Source: Scatolibacter rhodanostii (GTDB lineage: Bacteria > Bacillota > Clostridia > Oscillospirales > Acutalibacteraceae). Taken from it: a stretch of DNA of 64,000 nucleotides. Positions 57,305 through 64,000 of the stretch are shown here, piece after piece. Every line of letters begins with the position of its first letter. The stretch's first letter is position 1. The stretch is taken from contig NZ_FZLO01000002.1 of the NCBI RefSeq assembly GCF_900197595.1, forward strand, positions 124,001 through 188,000, read 5' to 3'. Below the pieces are notes generated by a model. The model did not search any database. It saw only the letters and a program-made list of their open reading frames with translations, and was not told the origin of the DNA. The translations under genes and the position numbers were made by a program.

Positions 57305-58474
57305 ATGGAAGTAATTTTATTAAAACTCGGAGAAATTGTGCTGAAAGGTCTAAATCGACGCACTTTCGAGGATATGTTAGTGAAAACGGTGCGTAGACGT
57401 TTACGTCATGCGGGAGAATTTGACGTCAAAACATTGCAGTCCACCATCTATGTTGTGCCAAAAAACGAGGATTCTGACATGGATATGGCAGAAAATATTG
57501 TTTCTAAAATTTTTGGTATTGTTGGCTATGCCAGAGCTGGCGGCTGTGAAAAAGCAATAGAAGAGATTCAAAAACGTGCTGCCGAATACTTACGTGACGA
57601 TTTGGAATCGGCCGCAACATTTAAAGTAGAGACCAAGCGCAGTGACAAGAAATTCCCCTTGCAGTCACCCGAGGTTTCTAATCTGGTAGGCGGCTACCTT
57701 TTGGAACAATACCCTCATTTGACGGTAGATGTGCGCAACCCTGATTTCATCGTGAACGTCGAAGTTCGTGAGGACCATGCCTATGTGCACACCACTCCAA
57801 AAAAAGGAGCAGGCGGTATACCCGTTGGCACTGGAGGACGTGGTGCTGTTCTCATTAGCGGCGGACTTGACAGCCCTGTTGCCGCATGGACTATGGCAAA
57901 ACGTGGGGTTCAGCTTGTTCCCATTCATTTTTCAAGCCCACCTTACACCAGTGAGCTGGCTCATCGTAAGGTTGAAAATTTGCTGCGAAAAGTTTCAGGA
58001 TATGCCGGCAGAATGCAGATGATTTCTGTTGAATTCACCAAACTGCAAGAAGCTATTCGTGACAATTGCCCCGGTGACCTAAACACGGTCATCTTGCGCC
58101 GTTATATGTTGCGTGCGGCTGAAAAGATTGCCGAGCTTGAAGGCTGCGGTGCACTCATCACAGGTGAAAGTTTGGGTCAGGTTGCCAGCCAAACCATGCA
58201 AGCCATCGCCTGTACAGACGCCGTGGTGTCTATGCCAGTGTTCAGACCGCTGATTGGCTCGGATAAATCAGAAATCGTCAAGACTGCCTATCAAATCGAT
58301 ACGTATGATATCTCCATCGAACCCTATGAAGATTGCTGTACAATTTTCACCCCCAAACACCCCCGTACCAAACCAAAACTACATCACATTGAATTTGCAG
58401 AGAAGAACTTTGACGGCGAATCCCTTATGATGGAAGCAATTGAAAACCGCAAATTCATTGACATTTCACCGTGA
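57305..58474 (+). CDS. thiI: tRNA 4-thiouridine synthase ThiI
   Basis: A 389-residue enzyme that makes 4-thiouridine at position 8 of tRNA (and, in some bacteria, helps thiazole synthesis). A THUMP/NFLD N-terminal region is followed by the PP-loop ISGGLDSPVAAW at about residue 182. It lacks the C-terminal rhodanese domain, as is usual in Clostridia, where a separate cysteine desulfurase supplies sulfur. ATG 57305 follows GGAAGG; the upstream in-frame ATGs lack such a site. Confidence 0.92.
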   Translation: MEVILLKLGEIVLKGLNRRTFEDMLVKTVRRRLRHAGEFDVKTLQSTIYVVPKNEDSDMDMAENIVSKIFGIVGYARAGGCEKAIEEIQKRAAEYLRDDLESAATFKVETKRSDKKFPLQSPEVSNLVGGYLLEQYPHLTVDVRNPDFIVNVEVREDHAYVHTTPKKGAGGIPVGTGGRGAVLISGGLDSPVAAWTMAKRGVQLVPIHFSSPPYTSELAHRKVENLLRKVSGYAGRMQMISVEFTKLQEAIRDNCPGDLNTVILRRYMLRAAEKIAELEGCGALITGESLGQVASQTMQAIACTDAVVSMPVFRPLIGSDKSEIVKTAYQIDTYDISIEPYEDCCTIFTPKHPRTKPKLHHIEFAEKNFDGESLMMEAIENRKFIDISP

Positions 58475-58500
58475 TTTTGAGATATGCTAAAGGCAGCCAA

Positions 58501-58525
58501 AAAGCCCCTACTGAGTAGGGGCTTA
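58501..58525 (+). terminator. Terminator after thiI
   Basis: AAGCCCCTAC pairs with GTAGGGGCTT around TGA, preceded by A residues and followed by a weak T tail. Confidence 0.7.
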
Positions 58526-58561
58526 CTTATAAACTTAAATAAATCTAAAGGATGTGTTTTT

Positions 58562-59836
58562 ATGAATGCTGAAATTATTTCTGTCGGAACAGAGCTTCTG
58601 CTCGGACAAGTTATCAATACAGATACGGCTATTGTCGCTAGAGAGCTTTCCGCTTTAGGCATTAATCTTCACTTCTCATCTGTAGTGGGCGATAACCCTG
58701 AACGCTTGGATGAATCCATTCGCTCGGCACTCACTCGGTGTGAACTGCTGATTCTCACGGGGGGACTTGGCCCCACGCAAGACGACTTGACCAAAGAAAC
58801 AGCTGCTCGTGCCGCAGGCAAAAAATTAGTTCTGCACGAAGAAAGCCTGCGTCGCATTGAAAACTATTTTAATGAACATACTGTTAGCGAAAATCAAATG
58901 AAACAGGCCATGCTTCCTGAAGGCTGCACTGTTTTCCAAAACAACAACGGCACTGCACCGGGTTGTGCTTTTTCTGACGACAAAGGCAGCACCATTATCA
59001 TGTTGCCAGGCCCTCCCTCTGAACTTGAGCCTATGCTGCTTGATTCTGTCGTACCTTATCTGCAAAAAGAGCAAAATGCTGTTATTGTTTCTCACAACGT
59101 ACACATTTTTGGCAAGGGCGAAGCCGTTGTCTCTCAAATTGTGAAAGATTTAATTGATGGCGGCAACCCAACTGTTGCCCCTTATGCCAAAGAAGGTGAA
59201 TGTTATCTGCGTGTCACCGCTAAAGCCACCACTCCTGAAGAAGCTGACCTTCTTTGCCAACCTGCTATCCAAACCATTCGAGAGCGTTTGGGTGATTTCG
59301 TCTATGCTGACAATGCTGAATCACTGGAAGAACTTGTAGTCAAAGAACTTACCAGAGCCAATAGAAAAATAGCCACTGCAGAATCCTGCACAGGCGGATT
59401 GCTTGCCAAGCGAATCACTGATATTTCGGGCTCCTCTGCCGTATTTGAAATGGGCTGCGTGACCTATTCCAACGAAGTCAAAGAAAAACTGCTGGGTGTC
59501 CCCCATGAACTGCTTGCTAAGTATGGAGCAGTCAGCGAACAAGTTGCTAAAGCCATGGCAGAGGGAATTGTAAAAACCTCGGGCGCCGATATTGGCATTG
59601 GCATTACCGGCATTGCAGGGCCTGACGGCGGCACTGCCGAAAAGCCAGTCGGCCTTGTTTATATTGCGCTAAGTGACGGCAAAAACACGTGGGTCAGCCG
59701 TCGTAATCCTATTGGTCGCACTAAAACCCGTGAATGGCACCGGCACTGTTCAGCCTCACAGGCACTAGACATGGTTCGTCGCTACCTTGCCGATTTACCG
59801 GTTATCGTGCCAGACTATAAACCGCTCATGCCTTAA
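58562..59836 (+). CDS. cinA: CinA-family protein (NMN deamidase / competence-damage protein)
   Basis: A 424-residue protein with an N-terminal MoCF-like domain (AEIISVGTELLLGQVINTD, LTGGLGPTQDDLTKE) and a C-terminal nicotinamide-mononucleotide deamidase domain (TAESCTGGLLAKRITDISG, ITGIAGPDGGT). It acts in pyridine-nucleotide recycling. AAAGGATG precedes ATG 58562. It ends 11 bases inside the converging TIGR03915 gene. Confidence 0.92.
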   Translation: MNAEIISVGTELLLGQVINTDTAIVARELSALGINLHFSSVVGDNPERLDESIRSALTRCELLILTGGLGPTQDDLTKETAARAAGKKLVLHEESLRRIENYFNEHTVSENQMKQAMLPEGCTVFQNNNGTAPGCAFSDDKGSTIIMLPGPPSELEPMLLDSVVPYLQKEQNAVIVSHNVHIFGKGEAVVSQIVKDLIDGGNPTVAPYAKEGECYLRVTAKATTPEEADLLCQPAIQTIRERLGDFVYADNAESLEELVVKELTRANRKIATAESCTGGLLAKRITDISGSSAVFEMGCVTYSNEVKEKLLGVPHELLAKYGAVSEQVAKAMAEGIVKTSGADIGIGITGIAGPDGGTAEKPVGLVYIALSDGKNTWVSRRNPIGRTKTREWHRHCSASQALDMVRRYLADLPVIVPDYKPLMP

Positions 59837-60575
59837 ATTCAGTCATATTGGGCCAGTACCGTTTGGGCATATGGTTCATGCGGCAACGTTCATTGCGCCG
59901 TCCTTCAATCGCAATGGTTTCGTAGAAATGCTTCCATAAACGACGATAGCTTTCTTCTTCCTCATCAGGGTCGGGGAATGTGACATTGCCATATAGATAT
60001 TCGGTTGTGCCGTCTCCTTTGTGCAAAAAAGCAATTTGGTGGTTTTTGTCGTAGATAACAAAGTTTTCATCAGGGAAACGGTCGCAGAAATGATAGGTAA
60101 TCAGCGGTAAAATATTATTTTTAGGCGTGATTTCTGCGCCTAAAAACTCTCCAAACTCCGAGAATCGCAAGAATTCTAACGATAGATGTGCTTCATTCCC
60201 AACAAATTTCACGGCTTTGTCAATCGTATGCACAACATCATGCGTGGAGAGCTTTGTTACTTTAGCGCCCACTTGATAGCCAAGACGAAGAAATGCCAAA
60301 ATTTTAGTTTCTTTATGCTCCATACAACTGAGAAAGGCACGCTTGACAATATCTTCCGCTTCTTGTGACATTTTCAGTGGAATCGACCGTTTTACCCGAC
60401 CTGCACGCACATCATCTGTCTCAATATATTTGACAGGAAAAAGCGTTTCCTGCTGTTCATCATGCAAAATGATGTCAGCAGGATTTTCTTTTGCCAAAAA
60501 GCTTTCAAAGACACAACACAAAAAACCGTCATAGCTGCCGTCATATTGATAGACTATATTTGACCACTCAAGCAT
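59826..60575 (-). CDS. TIGR03915-type putative DNA-repair protein
   Basis: A 249-residue protein that is always paired with a radical SAM protein (TIGR03916) in Bacillota, as here. It starts YQYDGSYDGFLCCVFESF and contains HFCDRFPDENFVIYDK and RCRMNHMPKRYW near its end. Family members are annotated as putative DNA metabolism or repair proteins; the reaction is not known. It overlaps the radical SAM gene by 22 bases and is the third gene of the Pol IV operon. Confidence 0.82.
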   Translation of the reverse strand: MLEWSNIVYQYDGSYDGFLCCVFESFLAKENPADIILHDEQQETLFPVKYIETDDVRAGRVKRSIPLKMSQEAEDIVKRAFLSCMEHKETKILAFLRLGYQVGAKVTKLSTHDVVHTIDKAVKFVGNEAHLSLEFLRFSEFGEFLGAEITPKNNILPLITYHFCDRFPDENFVIYDKNHQIAFLHKGDGTTEYLYGNVTFPDPDEEEESYRRLWKHFYETIAIEGRRNERCRMNHMPKRYWPNMTEFKA

Positions 60576-61852
60576 TTGACTTTATCCTCCCCTGTTGGCG
60601 CAAACAGCGACATTTGCTCCGGTGCCGCCAATTCACGCTCTGAGAATCCACGCTCACAAATCGCACCGGCAATGACAGCGGGGTTATCTGTGCGCAAAAG
60701 AGAAGCGCTTTTCCCGTTGCACGTGATGAAAAATCTAGCTCGTTTTAGAACAATGCCCAGCTTCTTCAATTCTTCAACATTGAGAATCGTATATCGCCTA
60801 GCTTGCACAATACGCAAGGCACTTTTCACGCCAATGCCCGGCACACGCAACAACATTTCATAAGGTGCACGATTCACTTCGACAGGAAACTGCTCCATAT
60901 GATGAATCGCCCAGTTGCATTTAGGGTCTAACAAGGGGTTAAAGTTTGGGTTGTTATCATCTAAAATCTCGTCAGCCTTAAACTTATAAAATCGCAATAA
61001 CCAGTCCGCTTGATAAAGTCTATGCTCACGCAAAAGCGGCGGAGGCGTGTCTAACGCTGGCAGATTTCTATCGTTAATGATAGGCATGTAGGCAGAAAAA
61101 AACACTCGTTTCAGTTCAAACTTTTGATATAGCCCCTCAGAGAGCTTCAAAATCTGTCGGTCGCTTTCATCAGAAGCACCAATAATCATTTGTGTAGATT
61201 GCCCGGCTGGTACAAATTTGGGTGCTGATTTATATTTCACCAGCTCCGTACTATTTTGTTGAATACCGCTCTTAATCTGTTTCATTGAGCCTAAAATGCG
61301 TTCTTTGCTCTTCTGTGGTGCCAATTTTTTTAGGCTGTCATTCGAGGGCAATTCAATGTTCACACTCATACGGTCCGCATAGAGTCCCAATTCATCTATC
61401 AGTCTTTGGTCTGCTCCCGGAATGGCCTTGGCATGGATATAACCATTAAAACGGTATTCATTGCGCAGTTTTTTAATCGTCTGAATCATCAGTTCACAGG
61501 TATAATCAGGATTGCGCACAATGGCGGAGCTTAAAAATAGCCCCTCAATATAATTGCGGCGATAAAACTGAATGGTTAGTTCACAAAGCTCATCAGGGGT
61601 AAAGGTTGTTCGCTGGCCATCATTGCTGTGACGGTTAACGCAATAAGAACAGTCATAGACACAGTCGTTGCTGAGAAGAACCTTCAAAAGAGAAATACAC
61701 CGTCCATCTGCCGCAAAGCTATGGCAAATTCCGGCAGCAACAGTGTTGCCTATTTTTCCTTTTTCTCCCCCTCGGTCTACGCCGCTGGACGTGCAGGCCA
61801 CATCATACTTTGCGGCATCCGTCAAAATCTCTAGCTTCTGAAACATATCCAT
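60554..61852 (-). CDS. Radical SAM putative DNA modification/repair protein (TIGR03916)
   Basis: A 432-residue radical SAM enzyme. The cluster-binding motif is CVYDCSYCVNR (CxxxCxxC), and the C-terminus has helix-hairpin-helix sequence (LLRVPGIGVKSALRIVQAR), suggesting DNA binding. It pairs with TIGR03915 and lies three bases after the Pol IV gene. A role in repairing or editing modified bases is proposed for the pair. Good start context with the previous stop. Confidence 0.86.
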   Translation of the reverse strand: MDMFQKLEILTDAAKYDVACTSSGVDRGGEKGKIGNTVAAGICHSFAADGRCISLLKVLLSNDCVYDCSYCVNRHSNDGQRTTFTPDELCELTIQFYRRNYIEGLFLSSAIVRNPDYTCELMIQTIKKLRNEYRFNGYIHAKAIPGADQRLIDELGLYADRMSVNIELPSNDSLKKLAPQKSKERILGSMKQIKSGIQQNSTELVKYKSAPKFVPAGQSTQMIIGASDESDRQILKLSEGLYQKFELKRVFFSAYMPIINDRNLPALDTPPPLLREHRLYQADWLLRFYKFKADEILDDNNPNFNPLLDPKCNWAIHHMEQFPVEVNRAPYEMLLRVPGIGVKSALRIVQARRYTILNVEELKKLGIVLKRARFFITCNGKSASLLRTDNPAVIAGAICERGFSERELAAPEQMSLFAPTGEDKVKCLSGQI

Positions 61853-61855
61853 TGC

Positions 61856-63043
61856 TTATCCCTCATCATCCTCTGGCTTTAAAACTGCCCTGTGTACAGA
61901 ATCGTCCCCAAAACGCTCTCTGACCTTATCCATGGTCATTTCTAATCTTTCTCTTTTTTTATGCTTCTCTGTTTCACCAAATAGCGAAATTTGTTCTTCT
62001 TCTATTTCTGTCAGCTTACCTGCACGAATCCCCAGCAAACGCACTTGCCATCTTTTGTTCTCTTTTTTATATAACTTCCACGCCGTTTCATAAATACTTT
62101 GCGAATCACAAATAGAGGGCGAAACGCTGCATTGCCTTTGAAACTCTTCAAAATCTTTGCTGCGAACCGTGATTTGCACTTCGCCACAGCGCCTCTCATG
62201 TTTTCGCAATCGGCTGCTCACGCTTTCTGCCAAAGATAAAAGCGCTGTCTGAATGTCCTGCTCTTTACTGATATCTCTGGGCAAAGTGGTACTGTTGCCA
62301 ATAGTCTTGACATCCTCTTCTGCATCAATTCTCTCTACTACAGAAGAATCCTCTCCATTTGCTGAAAGCCACAAAGATTCTCCCATTTTGCCAAGCTTCT
62401 TTTTCATCCAAACTCTGTCAGAACATGCAATATCCCCTATATTTTTTATTCCATATTGATTCAATATTTTCTTGGTATTTGCCCCCACAAAAAGCAAATT
62501 CTCTGTTGCCTGTGGCCAAACAAGCTGCCTATAATTTTCTTTACTAAATACGGTAACCGCATCTGGTTTCTTATAATCACTGCCCAGTTTAGCAAAAGTC
62601 TTGGTAAATGAGACACCAATCGACACTGTCAAACCCAACTCCGCTTTCACTCTCTCCCGAATTTCTTCTGCTATCTGCAGACTGTCACCAAAAAGCCGGC
62701 CGCTACCACCCACATCTAACCAGCATTCGTCTAAGCCAAAGCTTTCTACACGGTCAGTATAGTTGCTATAAATTTCTTTTGCTTTTTGTGAATAATGCTG
62801 ATACCGTTCAAAATGAGGCGAAATCAGTGCCAAGTTCGGACATTTTTTCTGTGCTTGCCAAATTGTCTCTGCGGTCTTTACCCCTGCTTTTTTTGCAAGC
62901 ATATTCTTGGCAAGAATAATACCATGGCGGTTTTTCTTGTCACCGGCCACTGCCATCGGTACATTGCGATATTCTGGCGCATATAGACATTCTACCGACG
63001 CATAAAAATTATTCATATCAATATGCAAAATCGGATTCTCCAT
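61856..63043 (-). CDS. dinB: DNA polymerase IV (Y-family)
   Basis: A 395-residue translesion polymerase. Motifs: IDMNNFYASVECLY (first metal-binding Asp), ESFGLDECWLDVGG (catalytic Asp-Glu), then a thumb with helix-hairpin-helix and a little-finger domain (RDISKEQDIQTALLSLAESV). It is the first gene of an operon with the TIGR03916/TIGR03915 pair. The promoter overlaps a good LexA-box candidate, so the operon is probably part of the SOS response. Confidence 0.9.
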   Translation of the reverse strand: MENPILHIDMNNFYASVECLYAPEYRNVPMAVAGDKKNRHGIILAKNMLAKKAGVKTAETIWQAQKKCPNLALISPHFERYQHYSQKAKEIYSNYTDRVESFGLDECWLDVGGSGRLFGDSLQIAEEIRERVKAELGLTVSIGVSFTKTFAKLGSDYKKPDAVTVFSKENYRQLVWPQATENLLFVGANTKKILNQYGIKNIGDIACSDRVWMKKKLGKMGESLWLSANGEDSSVVERIDAEEDVKTIGNSTTLPRDISKEQDIQTALLSLAESVSSRLRKHERRCGEVQITVRSKDFEEFQRQCSVSPSICDSQSIYETAWKLYKKENKRWQVRLLGIRAGKLTEIEEEQISLFGETEKHKKRERLEMTMDKVRERFGDDSVHRAVLKPEDDEG

Positions 63044-63074
63044 AATTAGCCCTCTTAAACATTTGTTTGTTTTA

Positions 63075-63103
63075 TTTTATCAAACTTATGTACGGTTTGT
63101 CAA
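63075..63103 (-). promoter_or_regulatory. Promoter of the dinB operon with LexA-box candidate
   Basis: On the minus strand TTGACA (63103-63098) and TAAAAT (63079-63074) with an 18-base spacer. In the spacer CGTACATAAGTTTG (63094-63081) matches the Bacillus-type SOS box (CGAAC-N4-GTTYG) at 12 of 14 positions. A second imperfect site, AAACATTTGTTT, is at 63057-63068. Confidence 0.55.
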
Positions 63104-63236
63104 CTCTTTTTCTACTTTTTGGTTTTACAATTTTTTCTTTTTTTGCTGTCATCCCGCTAAAAAGAAAATCATTTTTCTTGACTTCTTTTTCATTTGGTTC
63201 TACAATTTAAAGTAATTATTCAAATGAGGTGACAAC

Positions 63237-64000
63237 ATGAAACTTGGATTCATCGGTTGCGGAAATATGGCAAGTGCCATTGTTGGCGGCATTTTAAACA
63301 GTAACCTATGTGCTCCGGCTGATATTACGGCGTCAGATGTGAATGCCGCTGCCAGAGATCAGATAAAAGAAAAATATGGCATTCAAGAAACGTCTGATAA
63401 TAAAGAAGTTGTTTCAGCTTCTGAAATTATCTTCTTGGCTATTAAACCGCAATTTACAGCAAATGTTCTTTCAGAAATTGCTCCTTTTCTTACCTCCAAC
63501 CATCTTTTAATATCCATTGTTGCCGGCAAAGGATTAGATTTTATTGGTGCTTTGGTGGGCAATAATATTCCCGTTATCCGCACGATGCCTAATACCCCTG
63601 CTCTCGTGGGTGAAGCTATGACGGCTCTTTCTCCCAATGAGAATGTCACTCCTGAAATGCTCGAAACTGCACAAAAAATTATTAGCAGCTTTGGCAAATC
63701 AGAAGTTATTCCTGAACATCTCATGCCCGCTGTGGTCGGTGTCAGCGGCAGTTCTCCCGCTTATATTTTTATGCTCATCGAAGCTATGGCTGACTCTGCC
63801 GTTGCAGAAGGTATGCCCCGCAGCCAAGCCTATACTTTTGCAGCACAATCTGTTTTAGGCAGCGCTAAAATGGTACTGGAAAGCGGTATACACCCTGCTG
63901 CCTTGAAAGATATGGTCTGTTCCCCCGCCGGTACCACCATTGAAGCCGTCAAAACGCTGGAAGAAACAGGTATGAGAAGCAGTATTATGAAAGCAGTTCA
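63237..64000 (+). CDS. proC: Pyrroline-5-carboxylate reductase, partial at right edge
   Basis: About 254 codons are in the window and the frame runs off the end without a stop. The N-terminus MKLGFIGCGNMASAIVGGIL is the NAD(P)-binding GxGxMA motif. FLAIKPQF, IRTMPNTPALVGEAM and SGSSPAYIFMLIEAMADSAV are ProC signatures. It performs the last step of proline synthesis. GAGGTGACA lies before the ATG. Family length is about 265-270 residues, so only the last few are missing. Confidence 0.93.
   Translation, partial: MKLGFIGCGNMASAIVGGILNSNLCAPADITASDVNAAARDQIKEKYGIQETSDNKEVVSASEIIFLAIKPQFTANVLSEIAPFLTSNHLLISIVAGKGLDFIGALVGNNIPVIRTMPNTPALVGEAMTALSPNENVTPEMLETAQKIISSFGKSEVIPEHLMPAVVGVSGSSPAYIFMLIEAMADSAVAEGMPRSQAYTFAAQSVLGSAKMVLESGIHPAALKDMVCSPAGTTIEAVKTLEETGMRSSIMKAV

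Overview
The window is chromosomal DNA of a low-GC, spore-forming member of the Clostridia. A Lachnospirales/Anaerotignum-like lineage is plausible, but I cannot fix the genus. Signs are Bacillota-type ribosome binding sites, several collagen-like (BclA-type) exosporium genes, a c-di-GMP receptor kinase-like protein, an ECF-type vitamin transporter component and a typical clostridial housekeeping block. A GC-richer integrative and conjugative element (ICE) of the Tn1549/CD1108 lineage occupies about 29.2 kb of the middle.

Layout. 1-5 kb: small membrane proteins, an HD-GYP protein and a large dCache-HAMP-PAS-GGDEF-HD-GYP protein. 5.5 kb: tRNA-Val(GAC). 5.7-11.4 kb: a decayed island beside the tRNA, with a truncated RepA-type initiator, IS3 and IS1595 transposase remnants and an intact three-gene ABC exporter operon with a consensus promoter. 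11.5-13.7 kb: a secreted protein, a Cys/Pro-repeat spore-surface protein and the 5' half of a collagen-like gene. 13.64-42.80 kb: the ICE. 42.8-44.2 kb: the 3' half of the interrupted collagen gene and an intact paralogue. 44-50 kb: a hydrolase, an old-yellow-enzyme type oxidoreductase, an AraC regulator and a GH78 alpha-L-rhamnosidase. 50-52 kb: a very large collagen-like protein. 52.7-64 kb: ApbE, a two-component system, Mrp ATPase, ThiI, CinA, a DNA-repair operon (Pol IV, radical SAM protein, TIGR03915-type partner) and the start of proC.

The ICE carries a ParB-like protein, a broken ArdA, PcfB, a VirD4 coupling protein (truncated by a 68-bp tandem duplication), Maff2, VirB6-like, SpoVG-like, DUF7007, PrgI, VirB4, an NlpC/P60 CD1108-type hydrolase, DUF4315, DUF4366, Cys-rich VLP, MobC, CD1845, a relaxase, a sigma-like factor and a large serine recombinase. 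Its ends share an 8-bp core (CCGGTCGG) flanked by symmetrically placed 12-bp inverted repeats. Excision at the core would rebuild a 301-codon collagen-like ORF exactly in frame. Cargo comprises TspO, an HNH plus Shedu-type nuclease pair, a VOC protein, a Lnu-type nucleotidyltransferase, a GHKL-ATPase/PD-(D/E)XK fusion, and an AraC/N-formylglutamate-amidohydrolase/FolT operon.

The most striking unexplained feature is an ICE-restricted family of 18 copies of a 25-bp palindrome (arm ACTTCGGGCCAA, one central base, then the reverse-complement arm). Copies sit between genes, just upstream of ribosome binding sites, at the borders of cargo cassettes, and four times inside coding sequence always in the same frame (TSGQ-V/L-GPK). 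Two divergent copies carry paired compensatory changes that keep the symmetry. The ICE also holds two long structured, gene-free segments (candidate non-coding RNAs), a four-segment attenuator-like leader, three promoters sharing one operator-like motif, and a candidate oriT.
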